A program made the translations under genes and the position numbers. A stretch of 64,000 nucleotides of DNA from contig SVOW01000001.1 in the NCBI GenBank assembly GCA_015066175.1, positions 124,001-188,000 on the forward strand, read 5' to 3'. Shown one piece after another: positions 36,207 to 43,541 of the stretch. The notes below the pieces were generated by a model. It worked only from the letters and a program-made list of their open reading frames with translations, made no database searches and was not told the DNA's origin. Position 1 is the first letter of the stretch; each line of letters begins with the position of its first letter. Source of the stretch: Oscillospiraceae bacterium. GTDB lineage: Bacteria > Bacillota > Clostridia > Oscillospirales > Acutalibacteraceae.

Positions 36207-37010
36207 TTAATATGCATTTTCAGGACCTGAAACTTTTTCTGCAATAACATAATAATTTTCAGTATAGTCCTTTTCTTTTTCGTCAAAATTATAATCTGTA
36301 TAAATAATCAGAAGTTCTTTTTTTGCGTCAACATCGCAAGGCGGTTCTTCTGATTTTTTAAAACTGCCTGTCTGCACAATCTTATATTCATAAACAGCAT
36401 ATTCAGTTGTAATTGAAATTTTTTCACCTGTTTCTGCTTTATCAATATCTGCAAGAATTGTGCCTTTATAACCATAAATCAGAATAGGTTTATTAAAGCC
36501 AGGCAAAGATGAATCTGAATCCTGACAAAAACCTTCCAGCAAAGCTTCCTGAGTTTCGCCAAAATAAATGTTACCGTTGAAATTGGCTGAAGAAAGCTTT
36601 GCATAGCACTCATTTGTTTCAGGCTGTTCAACATCGTTGAAATCAATTTCTTCACCCTTGTTTTCCGAGCCTAAAAACTTATTGTCAACAACCCGTGAAG
36701 AAAACTCAGGTTTTTTCGGTGAAAAATAATTTTGCAATACATCTTTAAAACTGTTTCTGAAAGGCAAGAACACCAACACAGCTACAGTAATAAGTGCAAC
36801 TGTCTGCAACGCAATAACAGCAACAGAATAGAGCAACTTACGTGTTACGACCTTGTTGTTTCTTTTGCGTCTTGCTTTTTCCGTCTGTTCAGAATAACCA
36901 TAAACTCTGGCATATTTATCAGCAAGGTCAGCAGCACTTTCCATTTTGTGCTTGACTGCTTTATTATACTCTTCGCGACGTTTTCTTTCTTTTCTCTTAC
37001 TTTTTCTCAA
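36207..37010 (-). CDS. Membrane-anchored sortase-like protein lacking the catalytic residues
   Basis: A 267-aa protein with a very basic cytoplasmic N-terminus (~1-58), one membrane segment (~59-84), a linker and an external domain (~137-262). The external domain follows the order of class D/E sortases: SLPGFNKPILIYGYKGTILA corresponds to the sortase stretch around the catalytic GH, then DIDKAETGEKISITTEYAVYEYKI, then LLIIYTDYNF where sortases have the TxxTC strand, and NYYVIAEKV where they have RxVV. The His is Tyr181, the Cys position is Thr238 and the Arg is missing. It may therefore bind, not cut. Read by eye; a fold search would decide. Co-transcribed with the four-segment membrane protein. 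Confidence 0.6.
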   Translation of the reverse strand: MRKSKRKERKRREEYNKAVKHKMESAADLADKYARVYGYSEQTEKARRKRNNKVVTRKLLYSVAVIALQTVALITVAVLVFLPFRNSFKDVLQNYFSPKKPEFSSRVVDNKFLGSENKGEEIDFNDVEQPETNECYAKLSSANFNGNIYFGETQEALLEGFCQDSDSSLPGFNKPILIYGYKGTILADIDKAETGEKISITTEYAVYEYKIVQTGSFKKSEEPPCDVDAKKELLIIYTDYNFDEKEKDYTENYYVIAEKVSGPENAY

Positions 37011-37033
37011 ATAAATCTGCCTCTTTCAGAAAT

Positions 37034-38275
37034 TTATCTTTTCAAAAGGACATCCTTTTCATATTTTTTGATTTCATCATACCAGCTTTCGTCAGCAATA
37101 ACACCTGACTGTCTGCAGTATTCTTCCCATACATCACCAAAGGGATAAGTTTTCATTTCTTCTTCAAGCATAAGTTTCTGTGTGAAATCTCCAGCATCTT
37201 GAAGTGCTTTCATTTTCTCGTTGGGAAGAAGCAAAGCATAAAGAAGTGCTTTCTGCATATTTCTCGTGCCGATAACCCATGCTGCCACACGGTTAATGCT
37301 TGCATCAAAGAAATCAAGACCAATGAGCACTTTTTCTTCTGCATTGTTTCTGATAATCTCTTTTGCAATTTCTTTTATTTCATCTTCAAGAATAACAACA
37401 TGGTCACTATCCCATCTTATTGCACGTGTAACATGAAGCGGAATCTTATCAAAGAAAGTAAGCAGACTGGGAATTTTATCGCTTACAACTTCTGTGGGAT
37501 GGAAATGACCATTATCAAGGAGATAGTAAACATTTTCTTTATTTGCAGCATAAGAAAGGCAGAATTCATTGCTACCTACAGTGTATGCTTCAAGACCGAT
37601 TCCGAAAACTTTACTTTCAATACAGTCAACAACGCCATCAAGTTTTTCTGCGAAAATTTTATCGAGGCTGTCTTTAAGTCTCATTCTCGGGCCTAAACGG
37701 TCAGCAGGAATTTCTTTGTATCCGTCAGGAATCCACACATTATTAAGGCAATGTGTGCCGAGTTCTTTTGCAAAATATGCTGCGATTCTTCTTGAAGCTA
37801 TACCATGCTTAACCCAGAATTCTCTTTTTTCATCATCCGGACTTGAAAGAGTAAGGCTGTCTGCTGCTTTATCATGACTAAAAAATGTGGGGTTAAAGTC
37901 AACACCAATATCGTTTTTCTTTGCAAAATCAACCCATTTTTTGAAATGTTCGGGTTTGAGTTCGTCACGGTCAACCTTTTCACCTTCAAAAATTGCATAT
38001 GACGCGTGAAGATTAATACGTTTTTTACCGGGAATAAGGCTGATTGCTTTTTCAAAGTCTGCCATCAATTCATCAGGAGTTCTTGCTTTGCCAGGATAAT
38101 TACCTGTTGTCTGGATACCACCTGTAAGTGTTGCATCATCATTTTCAAATCCTGTGACATCATCACCCTGCCAGCAATGAATGCTGATAGGAATATTCTT
38201 TAATTTTTCTATTGCTTTATCAACATCGATACCTTGTTTAAGATATTTTGCTTTTGCTTCTTCATAGCGGCTCAT
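37034..38275 (-). CDS. rhaA: L-rhamnose isomerase
   Basis: Converts L-rhamnose to L-rhamnulose in the cytoplasm. The 413-aa sequence matches the family along its length: IPISIHCWQGDDVTGFE near the N-terminus, NLHASYAIFEGEKVDRDEL, VDFNPTFFSHDKA, GSNEFCLSYA and DNGHFHPTEVVSDKIPSLL, which holds metal-binding His and Asp residues. It stands alone here; rhamnulokinase and aldolase genes are not in the window. The extracellular rhamnosidase at 58.3 kb would supply its substrate. GAGGTG precedes the ATG. Confidence 0.95.
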   Translation of the reverse strand: MSRYEEAKAKYLKQGIDVDKAIEKLKNIPISIHCWQGDDVTGFENDDATLTGGIQTTGNYPGKARTPDELMADFEKAISLIPGKKRINLHASYAIFEGEKVDRDELKPEHFKKWVDFAKKNDIGVDFNPTFFSHDKAADSLTLSSPDDEKREFWVKHGIASRRIAAYFAKELGTHCLNNVWIPDGYKEIPADRLGPRMRLKDSLDKIFAEKLDGVVDCIESKVFGIGLEAYTVGSNEFCLSYAANKENVYYLLDNGHFHPTEVVSDKIPSLLTFFDKIPLHVTRAIRWDSDHVVILEDEIKEIAKEIIRNNAEEKVLIGLDFFDASINRVAAWVIGTRNMQKALLYALLLPNEKMKALQDAGDFTQKLMLEEEMKTYPFGDVWEEYCRQSGVIADESWYDEIKKYEKDVLLKR

Positions 38276-38359
38276 AAAAACACCTCTGTTAAGTACAATT
38301 TCTCATTTAGTATTATAGTTTTTTATAACACAATTGTCAACAATTAATGAACGAATATT

Positions 38360-38968
38360 TTATAAAAGATGAGAATAGTCATTTGTAAATTCTGCTTTAA
38401 CCTTATCAATTCCGTCATGTATAAATTTAATGCAATTAAGCCCCGTGTTTTCCTGACAGAAATTAAAATCATCACGCACCGGGAATCCAAAAGCAGCGTT
38501 AATCAGATAATTGTTGAAAGTTCCGTGAGCAACAAGAAGAACAACTGCATCATCTGTAAAACGTTTTCTGATTCTCCCGATTACATCTTTAGCACGCAGG
38601 TATGTAATTTCTCTGTTTTCCTCTGCCAGCGACATAGGATATTCTATGCCATCATCATACATAACTATATCAGGATAAATTTCTTTCAGTTTTTCAATAC
38701 CCTGCCCTTCATAACCAGACTGAGTGCCCGCTTCAAGCAGAAGAGGTAAAATTTCAATTTTCATGTTTTTCAATTCCGCTGTTTTCGCTGCTGTTTCCAC
38801 AGCTCTCACAAGAGGACTTGAAATAATACTATCAATTTTTTCATTTTCAAGTCTTTTGCCGAGACGTTCAGCCTGAAAACGGCCTGTTTCAGAAAGTATG
38901 GGGTCAATCCCGTTATTTTCACCGGTATTACCCAAAGATTCACCATGACGCGTTATGTAAAGAACCAT
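38360..38968 (-). CDS. Histidine phosphatase superfamily protein
   Basis: A 202-aa phosphatase or mutase-like protein. The catalytic RHG motif is in LYITRHGESLGNTG at the N-terminus, and the second catalytic His is in LVAHGTFNNYL. An ISSPLVRAVETA segment provides the phosphate-pocket Arg. The start at 38968 has AGGTGAG close upstream; the ORF track adds five residues. The substrate cannot be told (sugar phosphates, cobalamin or other phosphates are all possible). Monocistronic. Confidence 0.85.
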   Translation of the reverse strand: MVLYITRHGESLGNTGENNGIDPILSETGRFQAERLGKRLENEKIDSIISSPLVRAVETAAKTAELKNMKIEILPLLLEAGTQSGYEGQGIEKLKEIYPDIVMYDDGIEYPMSLAEENREITYLRAKDVIGRIRKRFTDDAVVLLVAHGTFNNYLINAAFGFPVRDDFNFCQENTGLNCIKFIHDGIDKVKAEFTNDYSHLL

Positions 38969-39085
38969 ATTCTCACCTACCATAAAGTATTACAAACAAA
39001 CTATAACATAAAAAATCAGTTTATGCAACGAAAAGCAAAACTAAAATAGGAAAACCGACGTTTACAAATTTTTTTGATTTTAGTC

Positions 39086-39114
39086 TTGATTTTATTGTCC
39101 GAATGTTATATAAT
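39086..39114 (+). promoter_or_regulatory. Promoter of tRNA-Pro
   Basis: TTGATT and TATAAT with a 17-base spacer. Confidence 0.75.
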
Positions 39115-39152
39115 GTCATAGTCGTAAGTGACAATTAATCTAACCAAAATAT

Positions 39153-39229
39153 CGGGGTGTGGCGAAGTTTGGTATCGCGCCTGGTTCGGGACCAGGAGGC
39201 CATGGGTTCAAGTCCCGTCACTCCGACCA
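39153..39229 (+). tRNA. tRNA-Pro (anticodon CGG)
   Basis: Acceptor CGGGGTG/CACTCCG with one G-T pair, anticodon stem CCTGG/CCAGG with loop TTCGGGA, T-arm GGTTCAAGTCC, encoded CCA. It marks the left edge of an accessory-looking stretch. Confidence 0.97.
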
Positions 39230-39254
39230 CCTAAGTACAGCTTAGGTAATACAG

Positions 39255-39291
39255 CCGAAATCCCTTGATTTATAGGGGTTTCGGTCTTTTT
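39255..39291 (+). terminator. Terminator after tRNA-Pro
   Basis: CCGAAATCCC and GGGGTTTCGG form the stem, followed by TCTTTTTT. Confidence 0.85.
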
Positions 39292-39335
39292 TATGCCTTA
39301 AAGCACACTGAAAATGAGTGCTTTTTTCATTTTTA
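39278..39335 (+). repeat. Dispersed terminator-like repeat, copy 1
   Basis: TTCGGTCTTTTTTATGC followed by a hairpin AGCAC...GAGTGCT and TTTTTTCATTTTT. A close copy lies at 49229-49285. Confidence 0.75.
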
Positions 39336-39497
39336 CGGCAGTTCCGTAAGTATAAAAGTTTTACGGAGTATATAAAAGTTTTACGGAGTTTAAATTTGAT
39401 TGTACAAAATTTCAAAAAGTTTTACGGAGTATGTTAAAGTTTTACGGAGTATATTAAAGTTTTACGGAGTATACTAAAGTTTTACGGAGTATAAAAT
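39331..39497. repeat. Iteron-like 20-bp direct repeats
   Basis: Six copies of AAGTTTTACGGAGT. The last four (TTTACGGAGT at 39421, 39441, 39461 and 39481) are exactly 20 bases apart; two more at 39362 and 39382 are also 20 apart. A palindromic TTACGGCAGTTCCGTAA precedes them. A 20-base period does not fit codons, so this is not coding. No long gene covers it; the gap 39230-39588 holds only this, the terminators and the hairpin of the Ig-like remnant. Confidence 0.85.
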
Positions 39498-39532
39498 CAC
39501 CGTCCCTGATGCTCGTAACATTATAAAAATAT

Positions 39533-39561
39533 CCCGTGGAAGTGTTGTTCACCTCCACGGG
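39533..39561. terminator. Hairpin downstream of the truncated Ig-like gene
   Basis: CCCGTGGA and TCCACGGG, an 8-bp stem; the minus strand continues with ATATTTTTATA. Probably the original terminator of the Ig-like gene. Confidence 0.6.
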
Positions 39562-39588
39562 ATGCATGTTTAATAAAGCCTATAGAAT

Positions 39589-39936
39589 TTAATACCAAAT
39601 CCAACCAAAGAGAAAGATTACGATAAGCCATTGCCACCAAGCATAAGATACTGTCACTTTGCAGGTATCTTCAACAATGTTTCCATATTCGTCTGTGACT
39701 GTTACTGTGATTTCAGCCTCACCTGTGCCTGTTGCAGTAACATTACCATCTTTGTCAACTGTTGCTACAGATTCATTTGATGATGAATATTCCACAGTAT
39801 AATCAACATCACCAACAAACTTCACATCAGGTTCTATTTTAGTAGTTACCTTATAACTTACAGAGATATCAGAAACTGTAACGCTCTCTACAACCGGTCG
39901 TTTTCCTGCATTTACTGTTACGTCAGTTTTTCTCAA
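39589..39936 (-). pseudogene. 5'-truncated Ig-like protein gene with GWIWY tail
   Basis: Up to 115 codons encode one bacterial Ig-like domain (YSSSNESVATVDKDGNVTAT, AEITVTVTDEYGN) and the tail WLIVIFLFGWIWY. It is a paralogue of the gene at 1140-1550. Unlike that gene it has no signal peptide, no ATG (only a TTG) and no convincing ribosome binding site; an in-frame TAA lies six codons upstream of the TTG. The LysR gene ends 46 bases upstream of it. I read it as a remnant whose 5' end was lost when the LysR-YeiH pair arrived. An expressed non-secreted protein cannot be excluded. Confidence 0.6.
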
Positions 39937-39982
39937 AGCATAATGCCTGTTTTAATAATTTATCTCCGCAATTTTATAATCA

Positions 39983-40834
39983 CTATCCCCGGCTTCCAAG
40001 GAATTGTTCTGAATATTTTTTAGCATTCGTATTACGGGTATATACAACGTGAAAGGCATGTGGTTCTGTTAAGCCATCTACGATAAATGTACCGATATCA
40101 TCATTACTGACAACAGACTCATATAAAAAACTAATACCGATACCGCTTGATACCAACGCTTTAATAGATACAAAACTGCTGATGGAAACTTGTCTGTGAA
40201 AATCATTCAGCTCATAACCTGAAGAAATCAGTCTTTCCTCAAAGATGCGTCGAGTGCCCGAACCCTCTTCTCTGACGATAATGGTTTCTTTTAATAAGTC
40301 TTCAATTGTCAGGTGCCTTCCGCACAATGGACTATTTTTCGCACATATTCCTATAAATGGTTCCATACGGAATAAATAAGAATCATATTTAGTCTTGCTG
40401 AATGTTCCTTCTATAACCGCAAAGTCCAACAGATTTTCATCTAACATTTGCAACAAGTGCTTTGTGTTATCAACAACGAGAGATAACTCATGGCTTGGAG
40501 AACTTAAATAATCCTTAATGGCATCGATCAACACATAATCTCCGATCGTTTTCGTTGCTCCTATACGCAGTTTAAAGCGTTCTTTATCAGCAATAGCCAG
40601 TTGCAGTTCTTCAAACTGATATTGCATAGAAATGGCGTATCGTTCTAAAAGCAAGCACTTTTCAGTTTTGTGTAAAGTATGACCGTCATATAAGAACAGC
40701 TTTGTACCCAAAGATTGCTCCAATGATTGGATCTGTTTTGTTACTGCCGGCTGTGAAAGATGAAGGCGTTCTGCAGCCAATCGATAGTTCATTGTTTGGC
40801 AGAGTGCAAGAAAGGTTTGAAGTTTCGAATCCAT
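39983..40834 (-). CDS. LysR-family transcriptional regulator
   Basis: A 283-aa regulator with an N-terminal winged helix (TFLALCQTMNYRLAAERLHLSQPAVTKQIQSLE) and a C-terminal effector domain (~88-280, with IGATKTIGDYVLIDAI). It is divergent from the YeiH-type transporter gene with 115 bases between them, the usual layout for a LysR activator and its target. Relatives beside YeiH include YeiE/CysL-like regulators linked to sulfur or sulfite. The effector is not readable from sequence. Confidence 0.9.
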   Translation of the reverse strand: MDSKLQTFLALCQTMNYRLAAERLHLSQPAVTKQIQSLEQSLGTKLFLYDGHTLHKTEKCLLLERYAISMQYQFEELQLAIADKERFKLRIGATKTIGDYVLIDAIKDYLSSPSHELSLVVDNTKHLLQMLDENLLDFAVIEGTFSKTKYDSYLFRMEPFIGICAKNSPLCGRHLTIEDLLKETIIVREEGSGTRRIFEERLISSGYELNDFHRQVSISSFVSIKALVSSGIGISFLYESVVSNDDIGTFIVDGLTEPHAFHVVYTRNTNAKKYSEQFLGSRG

Positions 40835-40856
40835 ATTATTTCCTCCGATAACTATT

Positions 40857-40874
40857 TGGAATCAGGCTATTCCA
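40857..40874. promoter_or_regulatory. Candidate LysR operator
   Basis: Inverted repeat TGGAAT-6-ATTCCA in the LysR/YeiH intergenic region, 22 bases upstream of the LysR start. The size and position fit a LysR site; unproven. Confidence 0.45.
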
Positions 40875-40949
40875 TATAATAACTTTATCTTATCATACAT
40901 TCGTGGTAAAATAAAGAGGAAATACAAAAATAGTTCGAGGAGAAGAAAA

Positions 40950-41975
40950 ATGGAAACGACATCAAAAAAACGAGGTATGTTTATACTTGGCATTGCTATC
41001 TGTTTTGCGGTTGCAGGCTTGTCGATTATGTTGGAGAAACTCATTCCCGGTGAGATTTTAGGAGCATCCATCATAGCTCTGTTTATGGGCACAATCATTA
41101 ACAGCTTTTTTCATCCAAAGTGGATGCAGCCTGCACTGAAATTCACATCTAAAAAAATATTGAAAATTGCAATCGTTCTTTTAGGTGCATCTTTATCTAT
41201 CAATACAATTATGTCAGTTGGCAAGATGACATTTTTTGTGATGATTTTTACTTTTGCAATGTGTTTTGGTGGCGGTTACTTTATACGCAAAATCTTTGGA
41301 TTGAATTGGAAACTTTCAAATCTCATTTCTGCCGGAACAGGTATTTGCGGCGGATCTGCTGTGGCAGCTATTGCACCGGTAATAGATGCAGATGATAAAG
41401 ATGTTGCATTTGCCATGTCTTCCACCTTTTTATTTGATATGGTGATGGTTGCTCTTTATCCTATCATGGGTAAAGCATTGAAAATGACAGATATCGCCTA
41501 TGGAATTTGGGCAGGAACATCAGTTAATGATACTGCCAGTGTTGTAGCTTCCGGATATGCGTTTTCCGAAATGGCGGGAGATTTTGCAACAATGGTAAAA
41601 CTTACCCGAACAATTGCCATTATTCCTACCGTCCTGGTTTTTGCCTTTATCAGTACTCGCATTAAACAAAAGGAAATGAAAATAGCAAACAATGGTAAAA
41701 ACGTGAATCTTGTGAAAATCATCCCTTGGTTTATTGGTGGTTTTCTGTTGTTGGCTATTCTGAACAGTATCGGATTAATTCCCGCTACATTATCAAGCGT
41801 TATTAAAGGAATAAGCAAATTTTTAATGGTAACCGCTTTAGCCGCTATCGGTTTGAGTACAAGTATAACCGATTTCAAAAAAGCAGGACTCAGGCCCATG
41901 TTTTACGGAATCACAATTGATACTCTTGTTACCTTGACAGCGCTGGTTGTTATCTGGTGTATGGGCTTGATGTAA
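40950..41975 (+). CDS. YeiH/UPF0324 family putative sulfate exporter
   Basis: A 341-aa membrane protein with about ten hydrophobic segments. The family signatures are visible: ASIIALFMGTIINS, KIAIVLLGASLSI, the conserved GTGICGGSAVAAIAPVIDAD loop, GIWAGTSVNDTASVVASGYAFS and a final KAGLRPMFYGI. Members were proposed to export sulfate or related anions. It is divergently paired with the LysR gene. GAGGAGAAGAAAA precedes the ATG, and a terminator shared in sequence with another locus follows. Confidence 0.9.
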   Translation: METTSKKRGMFILGIAICFAVAGLSIMLEKLIPGEILGASIIALFMGTIINSFFHPKWMQPALKFTSKKILKIAIVLLGASLSINTIMSVGKMTFFVMIFTFAMCFGGGYFIRKIFGLNWKLSNLISAGTGICGGSAVAAIAPVIDADDKDVAFAMSSTFLFDMVMVALYPIMGKALKMTDIAYGIWAGTSVNDTASVVASGYAFSEMAGDFATMVKLTRTIAIIPTVLVFAFISTRIKQKEMKIANNGKNVNLVKIIPWFIGGFLLLAILNSIGLIPATLSSVIKGISKFLMVTALAAIGLSTSITDFKKAGLRPMFYGITIDTLVTLTALVVIWCMGLM

Positions 41976-42035
41976 TCCTGAAAAGATAAAAATAAGAATA
42001 TCATAATCGAAGAAAACAGAATCTTCAGAAGCAAC

Positions 42036-42068
42036 AGTTTAAAAATGAAAACTGTTGCTTTTTTCTTT
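42036..42068 (+). terminator. Terminator after yeiH, related to the one at 53570
   Basis: AGCAACAGTTT and AACTGTTGCT form the stem, followed by TTTTTCTTTG. The same hairpin sequence occurs after the DUF3784 gene. Confidence 0.85.
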
Positions 42069-42077
42069 GTTCTAATT

Positions 42078-42500
42078 TCATGAAATCTTTATAACCCTCT
42101 TTCCTAGTTTCACCGCTAATCGTTCAAACTCCCACGCCCCTGCTGACGGATGTGTTACATAAGTTACAACCATGTCAGCCTGTTTCAGCATCCATTTGTT
42201 ACGCCATGAAATTGCAAAACGTTTCGGAACAGTTTCAATACCTTCCGGGTAAATGGTGTTAGTATAAGCGTCATACTCACTCTTTTTGTCAGGAAGATAC
42301 GCTAAAACCACACCGTAATTAATGTCATAAATTTCTGACAGTTCCTCAAGCTGGTGACGCACCATAACATCAAAATTACCGTTGTTACCAACATAAAAAT
42401 CTGTTGCATTTTTATTCTCAATCAAATCAATCAGAGTCCTCCGTAAGGCGGGCTCTATTTCTTTTGGAGCATCTCTGTGACCGAAGAAAGTAACCGTCAT
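42078..42500 (-). CDS. SLOG-family nucleotide-binding-like protein
   Basis: A 140-aa Rossmann-like protein. It starts with TVTFFGHRDAP, the GHR signature of the YspA/DUF1273-type SLOG branch. FYVGNNGNFDVMVRHQLEEL follows in the middle and ADMVVTYVTHPSAGAWEFERLA in the C-terminal third. SLOG domains are proposed to bind or process nucleotide-derived ligands and often occur in conflict or stress systems. GAGGTG is 5 bases before the ATG. It is preceded by a leader with an intrinsic terminator and is divergent from a small HTH repressor gene. No catalytic activity can be assigned. Confidence 0.8.
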   Translation of the reverse strand: MTVTFFGHRDAPKEIEPALRRTLIDLIENKNATDFYVGNNGNFDVMVRHQLEELSEIYDINYGVVLAYLPDKKSEYDAYTNTIYPEGIETVPKRFAISWRNKWMLKQADMVVTYVTHPSAGAWEFERLAVKLGKRVIKIS

Positions 42501-42504
42501 AAAA

Positions 42505-42660
42505 TCACCTCATAAAAAATAAAGCCCACCGGGGGTTAACCGGTGAGCCCTCTCTTGACTGCGCTATCTCTGTTAGGTAATTGTATGAATCATACGGGGA
42601 TATTTGTGTGTATAGCGATCAAGAAAGATACCGCTTAATTACCCATAATCGGGTAATTAC
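42505..42660 (-). promoter_or_regulatory. Structured leader with attenuator-type terminator upstream of the SLOG gene
   Basis: On the minus strand a 12-bp stem TCTTGA-CGCTAT with ATAGCG-TCAAGA (plus-strand 42612-42624 and 42553-42567) encloses the hairpin GTATGATTCATAC. A GC-rich hairpin GCTCACCGG/CCGGTGGGC (42524-42548) follows with TTTATTTTTT. That terminator ends only ~2 bases before the ribosome binding site of the SLOG gene, so transcripts must pass it to express the gene. It may be an attenuator, a small RNA ending there, or both. Confidence 0.65.
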
Positions 42661-42753
42661 ATTTTAGCACACACATATTGTCAAAGTCAACCCGTATTCG
42701 GGTAATTTTCTGTCATTTTGCAGTTATCATATTATTAACCCATAAATGGGTAA
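42637..42753. promoter_or_regulatory. Three palindromic operators in the SLOG/HTH divergent promoter region
   Basis: AATTACCC-6-GGGTAATT (42637-42658), AACCCG-TATT-CGGGTAA (42689-42705) and TTAACCCATAAATGGGTAA (42735-42753) share the half-site TTACCC. The middle one overlaps the -35 box of a minus-strand promoter (TTGACT at 42685-42690, TAAAAT at 42661-42666, 18-base spacer). The third lies between a weak plus-strand -10 and the HTH gene. Autoregulation by the HTH protein is inferred. Confidence 0.75.
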
Positions 42754-42775
42754 TGATTATGATGAGGTGTAAATC

Positions 42776-43030
42776 ATGGAATACTCTGAACTTTATGTAA
42801 ATCGCATCAAATCCCTGTGTAAGCAGAGAGGCATTGCTATCAATAAACTTGCAACGATGAGCGGTGTAAATCAGTCCACTCTCGATAACATCGTCAGAGG
42901 TATCACCAAAGACCCGAGAGCGAAAACACTTCACAAAGTTGCAATCGCATTCAATATGACCTTAGCAGAATTTCTTGATTTTGATGAGCTGAACGATTAC
43001 TCATTTGAAGATGCTGATGACGAAGAATAA
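42776..43030 (+). CDS. Small HTH (Cro/C1-type) repressor
   Basis: An 84-aa DNA-binding protein. The helix-turn-helix covers ~8-62 (NRIKSLCKQRGIAINKLATMSGVNQSTLDNIVRGITKDPRAKTLHKVA) and the tail is short and acidic. GAGGTG precedes the ATG. Divergent from the SLOG gene, with three palindromes between them that fit its own binding sites. It probably represses both directions. No integrase or phage structural gene is nearby. Confidence 0.88.
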   Translation: MEYSELYVNRIKSLCKQRGIAINKLATMSGVNQSTLDNIVRGITKDPRAKTLHKVAIAFNMTLAEFLDFDELNDYSFEDADDEE

Positions 43031-43034
43031 TTAA

Positions 43035-43076
43035 GAAAGCCTATGAAGTTGGGAGTCTGACTTCATAGGCTGATTT
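43035..43076. terminator. Bidirectional terminator between the HTH and DUF6809 genes
   Basis: AGCCTATGAAGT and ACTTCATAGGCT pair around a 10-base loop; the plus strand continues GATTTTTAT. Confidence 0.8.
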
Positions 43077-43364
43077 TTATATGTCTTTAAAATTTGGCGA
43101 TTTATTGGTGTAAGTTTCCACAATTATTTTTACACCTAATTTCACACCCTCCACAAATGTTTCCTTTTCGGAAATACCGTACATTTCATGGGTACATTCC
43201 ATGTATTTTTCAAATAAGCATTTCTGCTCCTTTGTAAGCGTTGCAGATAACTTCTCCTCATTTTTCGCAGCAAGATTTAAAAATTTTGAATACTCACTCC
43301 CCTTCTTGATAGCCTTGTCCGCCGGAACTATGTTCCCATAATACAAGTCTTCCAATGTTGTCAT
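43077..43364 (-). CDS. DUF6809-like protein
   Basis: A 95-aa protein, probably helical, beginning TTLEDLYYGNIVPADKAIKKGSEYSK and containing FVEGVKLGVKIIVE near the end. This pattern is common as a small protein of unknown function in Firmicutes mobile and accessory regions. AAAGGAGG precedes the ATG. Nothing in the sequence points to an activity. Confidence 0.75.
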   Translation of the reverse strand: MTTLEDLYYGNIVPADKAIKKGSEYSKFLNLAAKNEEKLSATLTKEQKCLFEKYMECTHEMYGISEKETFVEGVKLGVKIIVETYTNKSPNFKDI

Positions 43365-43541
43365 AAAAAACCTCCTTTCAGCGTGTCCTATATATCACTC
43401 TGAAAGGAGAAAAAGTCAAGTTATTTTTTAGTGTTTTTATAGAAAATTTCGATAAAATTTAAAAATGAGAGTAAATATGATAGATAATACTGACATTTGA
43501 TATAGGTCAATTCTGCAGTCTAATTGTAAAGTATATAACAT
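43365..43541. other. Short AT-rich intergenic stretch
   Basis: Holds the DUF6809 ribosome binding site and probable promoter region. I see no ORF, RNA or repeat. Confidence 0.4.

Noticed and set aside
39331-39497. CRISPR array
   Set aside because: The repeated core is ~14 bp with only ~6 bp between units, with no ~30-bp spacers and no cas genes nearby.
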